Assembly (NCBI GenBank): GCA_947568835.1 | Contig: OX387603.1 | Coordinates: 24,204,651-24,268,650 of the forward strand | Origin: Protonemura montana | Taxonomy: Eukaryota > Arthropoda > Insecta > Plecoptera > Nemouridae | Reading direction: 5' to 3' | Length of the DNA: 64,000 nucleotides | In this document: positions 24,301 through 38,388 of the stretch, piece by piece | Numbering within the stretch: the first letter of the stretch is position 1 | Layout: every line of letters starts with the position of its first letter | Notes under the pieces: generated by a model | The model's input: the letters and a program-made list of their open reading frames with translations, nothing else | The model's database searches: none | Told to the model about the DNA's origin: nothing | Made by a program: the position numbers and the translations under genes

Positions 24301-27300
24301 TTTGTGAGACTCAAGCGATTGCGTTGTTAGAAGAAGGGAGGGGTGCACGACGCATTCATGCTTGCGTGCCGTGCCTAGTTAAGGTCGACCAGGAATCAAA
24401 TCGGAAACGAATCGACATGGTATACCAGAACGGAAACTATCTGTGAAATATAGTGTTTGGAATAAAACGCTCATGACTTGGCTTTTATAATATAGACATT
24501 TTTATTGACCTCGTAAATAAAAAGTGGTGTCTATATCTGTGGCGGTTTTTCTATTTTGGAGAGTTTTCGGCACCTTTTTGGATAGTTTTGGCTCCTTAAC
24601 GCAGAGTATGAAGTGCACTGCTAACAGTTAAATGGTCAATATCATCTTGCCTGACATTATCAGACCTGTTTGTCGATTGCAGACATTTTTTCAAAACATT
24701 TGCCCTAAGATGAGATCAAAACTCATAAAAAGAGCACAAACGCAAGTAATTGGGAATTGCGCTAACGATTATCTCAACTTGAACCAAACTACGAGATGAA
24801 ACCCTAATTTTCCTTACATTTACCCTGCATTTTCCCTAAATTTCCTCTGTATTTCCCATGCATTTTCGCTGCAGTGTTCCTGGTCCATCTCATCCAAATA
24901 ATCGTTGCGGCACCGGCTGATACCTTCGGTCGTGGCGAAGGCGAACACTCTAGGCCGGGTATCGAAGGCAGACCCCCGCAGAGTGGCCAGTGATTCCCAC
25001 GTTTTCCTATGGCAGCCGCTAATGGCCGACTTTGCTCGTCAGGTACCGGCACACTGGTAGAGTGTACTGGTTCAACTCTGTCTTGATACCGGAGAAGATT
25101 TTACAGCATTGTGCTGTGTATCCATGCCTTTTTTTGTTATAAGTTACAGACGCTGGAATTTTTAATGTAATCAAGCATTAAGAGGTCAATGAAGTTTTTT
25201 TCCAAAAAGAAAAATCTGTTGCAACGACGATATTCTCAAGGTTAATAATGCAATTATGAACTTCGGACTGTCTTTAGCACATTTGCATTTGATTTTTTGA
25301 ACAACGAACTTGCATTTCATAATGTCTGCGTCTGCCAGCACCATGTGGGGGGCAGCGTCGGCGGCGGGGGTGAGGGGCGTCGTGAACACATCAGCCTCGC
25401 GACTTGTACGAAACTGGATCAGCCGCTCTTTGCCGCGTCGAGGCGGTCAGGGGGAGGGCAGAGGGACCGCCGGAGCAAGATGTGAAACAAATTGACCAAC
25501 CCGGAAGAAATGACAGACAAGAGTAATTTTCCAGGCGCTGTTTTTTTTTTCTTTCCGACGTGGTGCCCCGTCGCGCAACCGAGAGTTATATTTCGAGAAA
25601 AAAAGGGTTTGGAAGCGCAACATAATGGATGTGGTTTTGTTTCCTTGTGAGATGCGGGTGGACCTCTGACATGTGATTTATGGTGCTATTGAGAGGTAGA
25701 TCCAGATCAATCGGTATACCTGGAGACGAATTCCAACCTGAATTATCATACCTTTGTCCATATACCTTTATTAGTGCCAAGTTTTTTTATTCATTTTTTT
25801 AATGCAGATGCAGCGAGATCGATTGATAGAATGCACCGATTTACGGTCGGATCAGGGACCGAAATCATTTTTAATGTTCGACCGTTAGAGGTCTAGACGG
25901 GAAATTTTCAGAAATTATTGTAATTTTGAGAGAAATTGTGCACATTATGTGTTCTAAATCCTAATCATTGATTGCAATCGAATGTAATTCAATTGACCAT
26001 GCATATTGCAGTATGCAGTATTGCCATGCAATACTGAAGCAGCATGACAGAAGAGATTGTGGATGCAGTGTCACAGGTTCCAGCATCAGGTGGGTAGAGA
26101 AGGCTGGGCAATGTTGCAGCCTCCAAGTCGATGATCTATATCGAGATTGCGCATGTGTCGGCCAAGGAAAACAATTTCCCGACCGCTCACGTGCGCCTGC
26201 ACGGACTTCGCGTGTCGCGGTCCACGCATTTGCCCTGCGCGCTCTGAATGATGCTATTGCTTCTTGGATCGCGTCCACTTGCAGAATCTAACATTGTCCG
26301 CGCAGGACCTACGTTGTTGTGCAAGCCACAGCCATAAGCCTCGCCTAGAGGTCCATTAAATCAGAGTAGAAAAATTAACAGGAAAAATAACTTAACCTTT
26401 ATTCCTGGGTCCAGATTCAGGAAAGATTTTCTCTTAACTAAACTTTGTGGAGGTCCCAGATCTCCCGGCGTTCTCAGTATCTTATATCTCAGTATCCATA
26501 AGAATCGTTCTGGAATAATCTTAAACCTTACTGCTTTGTAACGGAAGCTTACATGTTGACCAAGAACTTAGCTAACTTTGTCTTAAAAGTGTTGAAGATT
26601 GATTTTTGTAACTTAATTTTACAAAATTAATTCCGTTTCAAGAACTTCTGGAAAAGCCACTCGAACTGACAAGCAAACCGGAAGTTCATTTTTAGACATT
26701 TTAGAGCTTTATTCCATCCAAATTAGGTAGGACATCGTTTTGAGTCCCGGTCCTGCTCATCCAGGCCTGTACTCCCTGCATAGAGTTGAGTGAATTGAAT
26801 GACACCACGCCATGCTGCATTCGTCCGAACCGTTTGGCATCCGCGTGTTGTCTTGCACAAGTGGCTTACACTGATACGATGACAATGCCGTTTATTGTGA
26901 TTATTATTTATCACATTCCCGAATAACATTACCTATACGGCGCTTAACAACATACCAGGAATTGGACCCAGTCCAATACCTGTCTCTCGCAAAGAGTTTT
27001 TTGCAAAATATTTATTACAATGCCAATTATAAACACTGATTTTTCTAATGATGTCTGCTTTGGCTTCCCTATACCCATATTTAATTATTGTTTTTTTTTT
27101 TCTAGTCGATAGACAATATCTCTGTCATAAATAAGGGGCTGCCTTGAATGTTTAGGTATGTCTCTCGATAAATTGCCAGCCACAACTGTTAGGCTTGTTC
27201 AATATGCAAATGAAACCGGCTCTTGTGTTGTGAGTTCACTACTATACGCCTCTTAGTGGATACTTCCCGAAATCAAAACGAGCTGTCGTCATTTCACTCT

Positions 27301-30300
27301 GATTGCTATTCACTTTGTGGCAACAATTCAGTTTTTAGCGACAATTTGACAGAAAAGTAGCTTCTCGGTGACTCGCACCACACCGTCAAACCAGAGTAGG
27401 AAATTTCTACTAAAAGCTTTGTTTCTGATATCGGAGGACCAAGAAAGTAAGCTGACAGTCGTCGGTCCTCCTGCTCTTCGACACATTGACACTGCGCTTC
27501 GTGCAGATGTCTCCGTCGATTTATCGGAGTCTGCGCACGACAGAAATTTACCGCCTCTCCTTACCTTGCCAGTCGACATCGAACAAGCAAACCAGTACCC
27601 ATGGAAACTGGAGCAAACGAGCAATTGCGCGCGGCCATTTTTCTCCCTCTATGTACCCGACGCGGGAAACGGGCGCTCGCTCGTTCTGCATATCGCGGAT
27701 TGCCCCTCGAGGAGTACTTCCTGCATGCGGGGACACGGACATTATCCTGCAAGACACTCGCGTGATTTACCGGCCGTGCCGTGGCGTGCTCGGCTCGGCT
27801 ATGAGGGGACGGGGCAACGCGGGGTCGGAAACGATTCCGATCAGTTTGATTTCACGCCGAGCTATCAATTAGTGGTTAGAGCTTTCAGCGTCGCGTTTGC
27901 TGATTGCTCGTTTTGTGGTACGGAGGACATGAGAATTTAGCTTATCTCATTTTTTAGTTCGCTCAAATAGAAATCTTTCCTATTCTGACATTACTTGCCC
28001 GTCTTGGTACATATTTTTACCGAGAGCAAGCATTCACCGTGCGATTATTCAGTATGCTAGACGCCACGAAGACGTGACACTCTTGTTTAGAAACACTGTA
28101 AATCAGTTTAATTGCATTGAATCTTCCACCTCCGAATAAGGCACAGGTGACATTCTCTAAAGCTAGTAGTCCAGATTTCTAATTCCCACCGTTTGCAAGC
28201 CGCTAATTAATCAAATCACAGCAATAAATCGTCTCCTCTTAGTAAAGCAAAGTGCCATAAACGGTCGTACTGATTGGCTGCCCGACGCATCGCTTGATTG
28301 AAACGTTGGAATGCCATCATCTGGGATTGAGCCAATCAAGCTGCTAATTAACAGCAGTGATACTTAAGGGCAAACATTGTCGCGCTCTCGGCAGAAACTT
28401 ACCACTGCGCGGCATGCCGTGCGCCAAACAGGATCGCGTTGAGCGAACAGCACTTCTGTTGCCGTTGTGTCTTACGTGTTGATTAATGTACAGCATAGTT
28501 ATGCGTAACGTTCTTTTTTTCCCTGTCACTAACGCTGTACATGCTCCATCTCATTTCATTAAACATTCTCGCAGTTTCTTTGTTTGATTGACTCTTAATT
28601 GGAGCACATACTGAAAAGGTGTGGCTTTTTTTTTATCTAACTGCCAGTGTGCAATCGACAGATCCAATGAATGAAGTCAGCATCTCTCGTGTATACACAA
28701 AAGGCAAAGGTATACTTGGAAAAGAAAACTAGACCGGAATGAAATATATTGTGGATTTATTTCCAAGTCTTTGGCGATGTGGCAGCTTCGCGAAGCCTGC
28801 GATTTACTGTCTCCATGTGCAAGTTGCATTTCCATATCACGACCCGCGAGCGACTGGCGCATTTTGAGCCCACAGCCGACGTCTCACGATGGAGTAAACT
28901 GCAGAAACTCATTCTAATATTCCATTATCTCTAGCTGCATGTTTCTCCGTCTGTGGTCGGTGGGGGAGACGTTTTTTCACCTGGATGTTGTCGGCAAGTG
29001 ACAGGCGACACCGACGACGTCGGCGCGCCGCGGTAATATGGGAGCTCATTTGTTTCTTTAGTCGCCTTACATGCGCTTACTGTGCACATCGGGGCGGTCG
29101 ACACATATGGCCAAAGACGGGCATTATTAGCACCAGCTGTATCGAAGGCTAGGTGTCGACGTCGACGCCGACGCCGCCGCGACGTCTGTCAACGTGGCAT
29201 GACTGGGAGGTCCATGGGCTCAATTTGTCGTCGACCACCTACCCAGGTTTTATTCAGCGTTCAATACTAGGTCAATACAGTAATACAACGCTCAATGCAC
29301 GATCATATGACAATTATATAAGATTTGATTTGAGAAGATTCTCTGCTTCCCTCAGCTTTTCTTTGGTATTTTGCAAGCACTCAACAGAATTGACTATCGA
29401 TTTCTCGTCGACATCACTTCAAAAACTTTTACAGATGCGAATCTCTCACCAACCTCATTATCCATGAATCTGCAAGCATCTAGCCAGATAAGTCATCTTG
29501 TTACAAGGTTTCTAATTATATTCTCCAATCAGCTGTACACATCTTTCGCGTATGTATAATATCATTTTTTGTACCTTACACGAAACGCGTATTATTGCAG
29601 AAATATATTATTTTAAACTATCTATTTTACATAATGAATACACATGCAGTGATTCCCGCGCGATTACTGTAGATAAATCACTCCAATGGCGGAATTGGTT
29701 TCAACGCCAATAAGCCGGATAACAAAATGGTCATTAATGTTAATTACCCACTTGGTCTGTACCGATAAAAACGTCGATAATCGTTCGCCTGTCTTTTGCA
29801 AGCTTTTCTTCTAGCATCCGGATGTGAGCGAGATTGATTGGCCATAAATCCCACACCATATCATATGCGTAATCTTACACAGGTTAAAATAGGTTAGACA
29901 CTTTTAATATTGCACAGAGTTTACTCCTGGTTCGACTTGAAGGATGTTGTTCCAAGCAGTGTTTCGATGACGTGGCTCCGGAGTAAACTGTTCTAAGCTG
30001 TAAACTATTTTCCAACGATACAAAATGACGTCAGCCAAAGATAAGACAGCAATGAGGAAAGCAACTCCATGATAGCAAAGAAAACTAATGAGGAAGATTG
30101 GAAAATAATTATTGGCATGCTGGTTCACTTCATGACTGAGCGATTGTCAAAATGCCGCGACCATCCCTTCCTCTATCTGACCGTTGCATTTTTGTTGGGA
30201 AAAGTGACTCATAAGAAAATTTGATGACAAATTACTTTTAGCAGAAATTGATACACTCTACCAATTAAAAAACGCATACCATTGACATGATGATCTGTCG

Positions 30301-33160
30301 CCTGGAACAATTTGCACGTGACCATTCAATCCCATCACCCGCAACTTTATGTCGACTAATCTACCGCGGCGCGGTAAAACGACTTCTTGCCGCCTCTCCG
30401 CAACGAACGTTTAGTGTTTTGTCCACACCGACAAACGCCTCGCTCAGGTCCCGTCGTCGTTGTCCCCCTCGCCCGTCAAAGCACGCTCCCTACGCGTCGC
30501 AGTAGCGCCCGACAATTCCCCAGCCCCCAACGCGGCGCTTTACAATCGCAGCCCGCAAACGTTTAGATTTTTACTAATACTAATCAATTATCGTATGGAT
30601 CGTGCTTGCAGTCGGCGGCGTGAGACAATCAATACTTTTTCCACTTCTTCTTTGAAAGATCTTTGCCGGTCTTCGATTCAATAATACACCGAGGAAAAAA
30701 TCGCTAGTCCAACCGTGTTTATAAACTTGGACGTGGTCATGGTACGGACCCTCGACCGGTGTCCACGCCGAGCGGCTGTCCCGAAGTGGTTCTCTCGGGA
30801 AGGACAAGAATGTTGTAAATCCTCCTGGTGATTGTAGTTTTCGCGCACTTCGCTGCTCGATGGCTCGTAGTGCGGGAAGTTACCAGGGGATATGCGGTGA
30901 CAAAACTGCTGGGTTGACCGGGCTTGCCATGCAGAAAGGATGCAAGGATAATCATCCCTTAAAGGACGCCAATTCAGTCTTCGGCAGAAGACTCTAATCG
31001 TTGCATATTGAGCGATGTAAAGTTTAGCACCACATACCAAGACAAATTTGAGGCAATCTAACTTGTCTCAGATAATAGCCGATGTCCCAAAATCTGACTT
31101 TCTACCACGAGATATATGCAAAGTTACTGTCTTCGACTTGAATATCTTGCATTCCTGCTAAATGGTAAAGTGAATCAATCCTCCGCGCTTGGTTGACGAA
31201 ACCCGCTGCACCTAAAGCAGCTGCTGGCCGAGGATTCGGTGGACCAAGAAGGGCATCTCCCTCTGGGGCAGGGTCCGGTCGAAGGCGCGGAACTTGAGAC
31301 GATCTCGTCGATACCAATCAGCTGATTCGACACATATTAACATGATAGCCGCGCACTCACACATGCGCCTTTCAGTGGCACCCGTGATGGTTGTAGCCGG
31401 CGGGCCGCCGATCTCGCATGCAGCTTATCTCGTACCGAAGATCGATCGGACCTCGCTGGCTTACATGGATGGATTTCGACGTTCTCCGACCGCAACCCGG
31501 GCGACGAAATCGAAACACCATCGCAGTCCTTTATCGGTCACGCCGATTTCCCGCGGACGTGTTATGAATTGTTTTCCATGTCGCACCTTTTGCCGACGGA
31601 AAGTCAGCAGAAATACCGCCGAGTGGTCTTAAATTCAATAAAATACCAAGCAGTGCTATCAGCTGGACGTCAGATCGGCTCAGCCATCGTTATTCCATCA
31701 TTTTAGATTGAGTGATAACACTTCTGGCGAGCGCTTTGATGCTGGTCTCCGATTGTTTGGACTTAAGCTGTGCGGCGCAATTTATTTATGACTTAATATC
31801 GAGACGTGTCGTCTCCGTCAGCTGCGATTGGCGTGTGATCGACTAGACTGATGCCGATCGCTTGATCGAATCACTTTGTAAAGTTTTACGCGCAAGGCTC
31901 TCGGAAATGACGGGTACTAAACAAGTTTTTTTTATTGTACTTCGCAAAGTAAATTCCATAAATTCGCATTAAATCGCGCTGTGTTTGCGGCTAAATCCAT
32001 CAGTGCCCTCGCCCGACGCTTGGACGTCAAGCTAGCACGTCAATTATACGTTGTTTATCCACGATTCACTGATCGACGTCGACGCAGACGCGCGGAGGCA
32101 TTATTATTTTTACGATAACCATAAATACGCGCCGGCCGGAGTGGTGCCAATCTCAAACGAAACGCAACAACAAAACGGATGCACAATCGAGTCGAGATTC
32201 GCGGACGTTTCTTCACGATCAGAAATAAGTACACGTAGTATTTCATCCGTAAATGGCCGTCGGTTGACGCTGTCATTCGCCGGGAAGATCGCGAAAATAA
32301 GAAGATGCTCTCGTCTTGTCTGAATCTCCCCATTATGCATTGTCGTTCGTCCGATCTCGCGGTCGCCCTAGAAGGCTTCTGGGGCTCTCTTTGCAAGCTA
32401 ACCATGTCAGCGAGTCGTCCTGCTTCACGTGTCAATCGACCGAGGGACGCCGTTGACGAACGCGGACGTGGCAGCTGTCTGACCGGGAATTTGCTGGATC
32501 GGTTGACCAAAGTCCTCGTTGTGCCATACTCTTTATATACGATGAAGCGTTTCGCGTGACGACGCCATCGCTGGATGAAATCCCTGGAGTACGCGGTCGA
32601 TTCTCTCCGTTGTCTCTGTTAACGGCGAGCCAGCGAATAATCGCTTTTCGAAAAGCATGTAATAATCGGCGAGTTGCGGCCCGCACAGACTGTGGGAAAA
32701 TCAATCCACTCCAATAATCTTCTGTCTTGCAGAAAATGAGATGCAGTTCTTGTTGTAACAAGCAGCGGTCGCCGCGCCGGGTGATTGCAGTGTACCGAGA
32801 AGTGGCGCGGCATGGCGGGGGGAGGCAAATGTATGTGCATTCGAAAATTGAGGTGGGACGGCAGAATTCGCGATTCGCTCGGTAGCGGACGGATTAATGC
32901 AAATTGGCGACGAACAACATGTGGGAGGGAGAAATGAAAGAAGGCGAGATGACATTTCGAAGAGGCCTCGCCGATAATGCCCTTCACGATTCTTTTCCTC
33001 GCCGTCTCGCCGGAGAAATATGTAATCGGATAAAATAAATTTATTGTGGAAAGTTTAAACGTTTTTATTTGATATCTGATGCAAATATTAGATAGGAAAC
33101 TCTTCCGTCGTTATCGGCAATCGCCCGTCACGAGCTTTCAGGAATGCATTCCAGATCTTG

Positions 33161-33220
33161 AGCGCGAGAGAGGGAGAGCAAAGAGAAGCAGAGAGGAACA
33201 GAGAGAGAGAAGGAGAGAGA
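33161..33220. repeat. Purine (GA-rich) tract, 60 bp
   Basis: Almost only G and A on the + strand, for example GAGAGAGGGAGAGC and GAGAGAGAGAAGGAGAGAGA. On the gene's strand it is a long polypyrimidine tract, but no coding exon follows it. Confidence 0.85.
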
Positions 33221-34726
33221 CAATTGACTGCTAGCAAATTGGTCAGCGAAGATGAAAGTTCATCATAAATCAATTCCGAGTCACAGCACAGCAGAAAGGT
33301 CGAGCCCGAGAGTGGAGGCGATAGCGGCGAGTGAACTTTCTGGCCACGTCGTTGGGTGGAAGGAAACGACCTCCTCGGACAACGCATCGACGGAAAGGGT
33401 GCATGGCGTCCCGCCCAGCTAAAGGGGTAACTTGTTCCCACGGGCCAACTTAGGGGTAGGTTGTTGAAGCTAACTGGTGACCACCATCTTGGGTAGATTT
33501 ATCGAGCACCCCAAAATATAATTAAATCCTTTCCTCTCCCTGGCCCATCAGACCACCATGGCCAACGTTGAGTCTTGTTTGAACTGAGCGATCCAGGAGC
33601 ATGATGCTATGTAGCAATAGCGCATCTGAGACGAAGGGAGATGACCACGTGTTATAGACTGGGATTTGGGGGAGTAGCAAGAGATGATGAAGAAGATGGT
33701 AAAGGGGCTTACCGAGAGATGCAGAGTACGATAGAAAGTTGGGCAAAGGTAGGAGTGAAGTGTTGCCTTTGCCACGGACACTCCCACTTTGATATAAAAC
33801 TAAAGACAAGGGTCAGTCCGGTGCGCGATGTGTTAGTGAAATGAGAAATAATATTACATCTTTTCCTAAACCACCTACTTATCTCGAGTGGCCTATCTCC
33901 CCGGTGTAATGAACCCCATGGGAATCACGAGCGCCGTTGTGTGGCGAGATTGGGAAATTAACCTTAATTAAGCAGCGAAGAGGTAAGAAAATTACTGGCC
34001 TCCAAAGCATCGATCCGAATTTCTCGATACTCTGGGCCGAGCGTACCGATCGTAAACTGTATCTCACGCTTGAGGTTGTTTATTCTGCACAAACCTCACC
34101 TACGGCTTGGCACACGATGCCGTAACCGCGCTAGTCACCCGCGAGTCCAGGCGCAACACACCAACAGCTTATTTATTACAATGTAAGTTTAATTGTTAAG
34201 TGCTGTATCACCATGAAAAAAAACCACCCGTATCACTAATTAAAAAAAATCGATTTACATCAAATCCGGCTCGCATATGTAAACATTACTTCCCTCGACA
34301 TTAGAATAATTCATGTCCATGATCTACTTAATGCACGCCGCCATGTTCGAACCACTAGAGCAAACTGCGGACGAATAATTCACCGACTTACAAACTGCAC
34401 AGCATGCAATGCTCCACGATGACGCAACAATACTAGCCGAGTGCACTCGCGAGGGACACATTAGACTTGCTAATAAATGGTGGACATCAAGCCAGTACAT
34501 GACAGCGAGAAACTCCCTCGCAGTTCTGTGAGCGCCGCGTGGACATGTATGACCCAGTGGTCGACTCCCGCGACAGCCGAGCAGCTGACTAGCTCACGAG
34601 GACTCGATCACGCTCCATACGTGCCTTACACGAGAGCTGCTGCCGTTCCGTTGGGGTTGCCGTCGGATGTTCGGAGGTCGGAATAGCAGAGCGCGATAGC
34701 CGAAAGCGTGCAGTGAGACGACTTAC

Positions 34727-34788
34727 CTTCGAGAAGCCGATGTTTGGCGTCGGCACGTAGTGTAGTCCAGAGTCGTGCCGTTTGAACA
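34727..34788 (-). CDS. dys: dysfusion (NPAS4-like bHLH-PAS factor), internal exon: bHLH to PAS-A linker
   Basis: Seen: the minus strand reads an acceptor TCTCCTTTTGTTTGCAG, then 62 nt, then a perfect donor AAG|GTAAGT. The exon opens with two bases (TG) completing a split codon, followed by 20 codons beginning FKRHDSGLHYVPTPN and ending GFSK in phase 0. A branch-point-like CTTAAC lies about 30 nt upstream of the exon. Known: Dysfusion is the arthropod relative of vertebrate NPAS4; it dimerises with Tango/ARNT and acts in the nucleus, in insects notably in tracheal fusion cells. The linker between its bHLH and PAS-A is very strongly conserved, and this peptide matches it as I remember it. The next exon in the window continues in frame (SK|AL). 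If the split codon is V, the preceding exon ends in G. That bHLH exon was not found in the window. Confidence 0.93.
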
Positions 34789-37700
34789 CTGCAAACAAAA
34801 GGAGACGTCATCGTTAAGGGTTGCTTTGATTGAAGTCAGTACGTACCGGATCACTATCCGTCTTATGTGAAGTCAGAGATGATCCAACATTCATCGGAAA
34901 TCGCTGAAGAATTCGTCATAAACATTTCTGCGGTTGGGCTGTTTGCAATGCACATTACATCCCGGATTTTCCCTCATAAGTAATGAATCGATCTCCGATT
35001 TACTCTAGATAATCACTCTCCGTTTAATCCCAGACCCGCCGACCGCAGAATGTCAGCCTCTCACCAGGTGCCCCGGGGCATCGACCAGTCCGCCCCCAGA
35101 CATGATTAGGCTTGCATCACTCAGGACAAGGATCACCTCGGATCACACTTCAGAGGATCGCGTTTCGCTGAGATGGATCTTCTACAAGTGAACGGCAAAC
35201 TTGGACGCGAGGTGATAGCACAAGACGCGGTCCTTCGCGACCCTGTTGGCAATTATAACTCGTTCTCTTCGCCGTCGCCGCAGGCGTCTTTTGGACCGTG
35301 TACTGCGGCGAGACGCACACTCTACTCTTGAGTGCGACTTATCTGTTTTAATAAAAATATATTGTAGCTGGCTTCATAAATCTTTAATAGGAAGTAGTGT
35401 TACTTTACGGCGTAAATGACCTGTAGCTATCGCGGTGGTTTCATAGATCACTTAGTGCTAAATACGTTCTCGAACACGCTGATCTATGGTGATTTGAATA
35501 TGCCCCAGTGCGTGAAACTGGACGGCAAAAAAAATGAGTGAAATATGACTCTGTAATCACTTTCTTGAGTTGCAAACGGAACTGCGATCAGTTTGTCCTC
35601 ATTGTTGCGGTGCCTTCAAAGTGCAAGTCATCGGCTCGACGCAAATAATGCGTACACATGTGTGAAGTTGTTTTCCCATATGTTAATTTTTATTTCTGGT
35701 GAGGTCTGTGCATTGTCAGTTCGACGAAGTGCATTTGAAAAGAAGGCCCACATCGCCCGGAATCTTCATTAGTAAGTGAAATGCACCAAGGGCTGAATAA
35801 CTGCTCGTAATCACATAGTATACATCCATACTGTGATTTTCTTGGTCAGAATTGCGAAAATAAATGCCTGGTCTCATTTAAATTTTTTCCCGCTATGAAC
35901 GTTTTATCCTCATTGACGACTCTAGTTTCTAACAACAACTCGCCTGTGCCCTCCTTGAACCGTATCGCCGACCTCCGAACGAGGGTGTGAAGTTACGTGC
36001 AGTGTGCGAGATGCCTGCGCTGGGTTGGTGTGGGTGGAGGACATTGTGTGGTGCTCTGGTCGGAGGCGTTGGCTGCTCGCTGCTGCCGCGAGGGTCTGCG
36101 TCGACCGCTACACCGACCCGTCGACCGTCCCAGCAAAGCCCCTGAGGGCCACTGCTTGCAACACCACGCAACGCAAACCGTCGCTGAAGCCTTTCAGGCC
36201 TAATGCGCATTTACATAATTAATCAGCGCGGAGGGATCCCTAATTTGTGTCGAGTAATCCCAAAGTAGTGGCTTAGTGGAGGTAAATATCTTGTTGATAG
36301 AGTGGAAAAGGTGTGGAAAACTGGTCCTGGAAAACTGCATGTGAAAATATCCGTTGATATCTCAAAATATGTATGACCGTCAGGTCGTGCGGATTAAGGT
36401 ACTTCGTCAGAATTTGCCTCAAATGATTGAATGCAAATGTCACAGGTGCTTTTTAAAAATGCTCGACCAAGAAACGGAGCAATTTGAAGGGAGTTTCAAT
36501 CTTGCAACTACGTTTTGGGTGTTTTCCTCCGAAGCGACGAGATTAAGATTTGGGCAAACCGAGCGCAGCGTTCGCTGGTTAGTAACGTCCGTCCCCGCGC
36601 GACGGTGTGGCGTCCATGGTACTGCTGTTCCGATGTGGAGCAAGAGGAGTCTCTTGGCCAACAGCAGACAATACATTCCATCGCCGCCGCGGGCAGCGCG
36701 GCGCTCCAACAACGCCCATAAATAATGCAACTACAACATATTCAATTCGTATGCAAGCTATCAAATTATTATTGAATATAATATCCCTCTGTATAAAACG
36801 ATCGTGTATGTGAAGGCGCTTATAGAGAGTGGTATGTGTTGGTCTGCGCACGTAGGTGGTGGCTTGGGTGGTTCTTTTACACCACTCACTCGATGCCATA
36901 GGGGGTGGATGCCGGGCCGTTTCGTAACTTGTGCTATACGAGCATAATTCGCCTTTTGTCTTTTTAACAATGGACAATGCTCCAATAATTTATTTATCGA
37001 ATTTTGATCGACGCTTGCGCCTTTCGTGGCGGTTGGTCGCGCGCGCGCGCATGCGTTTCTGGTCCGGGAGCAATGATCAATGCGCCCGTGAAATGTGAGC
37101 CGCGTTCGTCTGCCTGGACGTGATCGACTTGGCGACTCTATCTGCCAGCCAAACTTGAGCGGAATTTGTGATTTGCCGATTTTTTTGCCGGCTGGGATTT
37201 ACAGCTTTTTGGTGTGAAGAATTTGTGTATGGCGAACGACCAACGCATTCAACTGGATCTCAAGATGCAACTCCCAATTTAGAATTTAGAATAGAGCCAT
37301 CACACGATTCTATAGGGACGCGGTAAATGTAATTTGAGGTGTGAATTAACTCAATTTGCAGAGAAATTCTGTAAGCTGCACATCCGGGACATGCCAGACA
37401 GAAACTAATCAAAGGTTTTAAAAGAAAATTAGTGGTTAACATTTGATGAAGCACTCTTTAACTCACAACTATAGGTTTCCTCATTCAGTAACACATTTTT
37501 TTATTGTATAGTAGGACCAGTCTGAATTACACAAGTAAAACCGGGAATCTGTCTCCCATTCGAGCAGGTTGGGGCACATCATGTTTGCCAACGTCTCGGG
37601 ACTTCTCGACAGCATCGTCCGAATGCCATCGGACCGTCCGTCGACGACTGCGCCGTGACCAGTCTCTATCGCTACGCATCGCCGATCGCCTCTCCTGCTG

Positions 37701-38365
37701 TCATGTCTTGCTCTAACAGATAACACGCAGTGATAGCATCGACCAACGGGCCTCGTGGTTGACAGGTGGACTTGTCTCGGCCCGGAGGATGCACTGTTGC
37801 CTCCCACTATCCGGAGGAACGTAATGCCTGCTCGGTGGTAAGATAAACCGAGGATTTGGCCAAAGTATATGGACTTGGGAACTAATATTTTTTAAAGTTT
37901 TTATTACTTGCAATGAAAAACAGTCTTGAGCAAGACAAAAGTTTTTCTCTGCGCGCACGTGCTCTCATTGTGTGTTCAGTGATTGACGTGAACTTCAAAA
38001 CCTGACTGCTAAAAATGCCACGTGTCCGTATATTTTTCCGTCCAGTGACTTGGATGCACGTATTATAGGTACAGGCAAGAAGATTAAAGAAATACAGCAA
38101 CGACAACGAAATGATCAAAAACATTCTACGCCGAGAGATTTTTATATATTCCCACTTAGCTTTTTTTTTATATGCACATCGAATAAAATCACGTTTTCAG
38201 AAAATTGGGCCAAAAAATCTAGCTTCCGCTAACGGTGGTAGCCGAGTGTGACCAACGGTGGATCTCAATTTTATCAAATCCAAAAAGTCGCGTCCGAAAA
38301 TTGACAATATTCGTGTACCGAAAAACCAGCTGGTTATTTTCGTCACAGAGTTTTTTTGGCGGTAA

Positions 38366-38388
38366 AACAAAACAACAACAACAACAAC
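38366..38388. repeat. (AAC)n microsatellite
   Basis: Seven AAC units with one AAAC interruption. Confidence 0.9.

Larger units (their letters stand above)
12343..34726 (-). other. dys: dysfusion intron between linker and PAS-A exons (22.4 kb)
   Basis: Its ends are fixed by the donor GTAAGT at 34726 and the acceptor TTTGCACAG ending at 12343. It holds a (T)26 tract ending about 150 bp beyond the PAS-A exon (outside, in the next intron), GC-rich trinucleotide runs at 13.75 and 14.36 kb, a TGCA cluster at 14.72 kb, a tRNA-like SINE relic at 16.36 kb, a 24-bp perfect palindrome at 16.82 kb, a 9-bp microsatellite at 21.23 kb, a 5S-headed SINE at 21.71 kb, the densest TGCA cluster at 22.92 kb, a GATC-rich patch at 24.24 kb, a CpG-rich tract at 27.6-27.9 kb and a purine tract at 33.16 kb. 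I see no nested gene; the long open frames here open with non-ATG codons and overlap one another. Confidence 0.85.

Noticed and set aside
27368..27940. Longest open frame in the window, 190 codons on the + strand
   Set aside because: It opens with GTG; the first in-frame ATG is near 27723 and leaves only about 70 codons. It overlaps other open frames in a CpG-rich stretch, shows no domain and no splice context, so it is most likely a composition artefact.
32055..32510. 151-codon Arg/Ser-rich frame on the minus strand
   Set aside because: Residue content is what GC-rich, CpG-rich DNA gives by chance, several other frames are open in the same place, and I see no recognisable motif.
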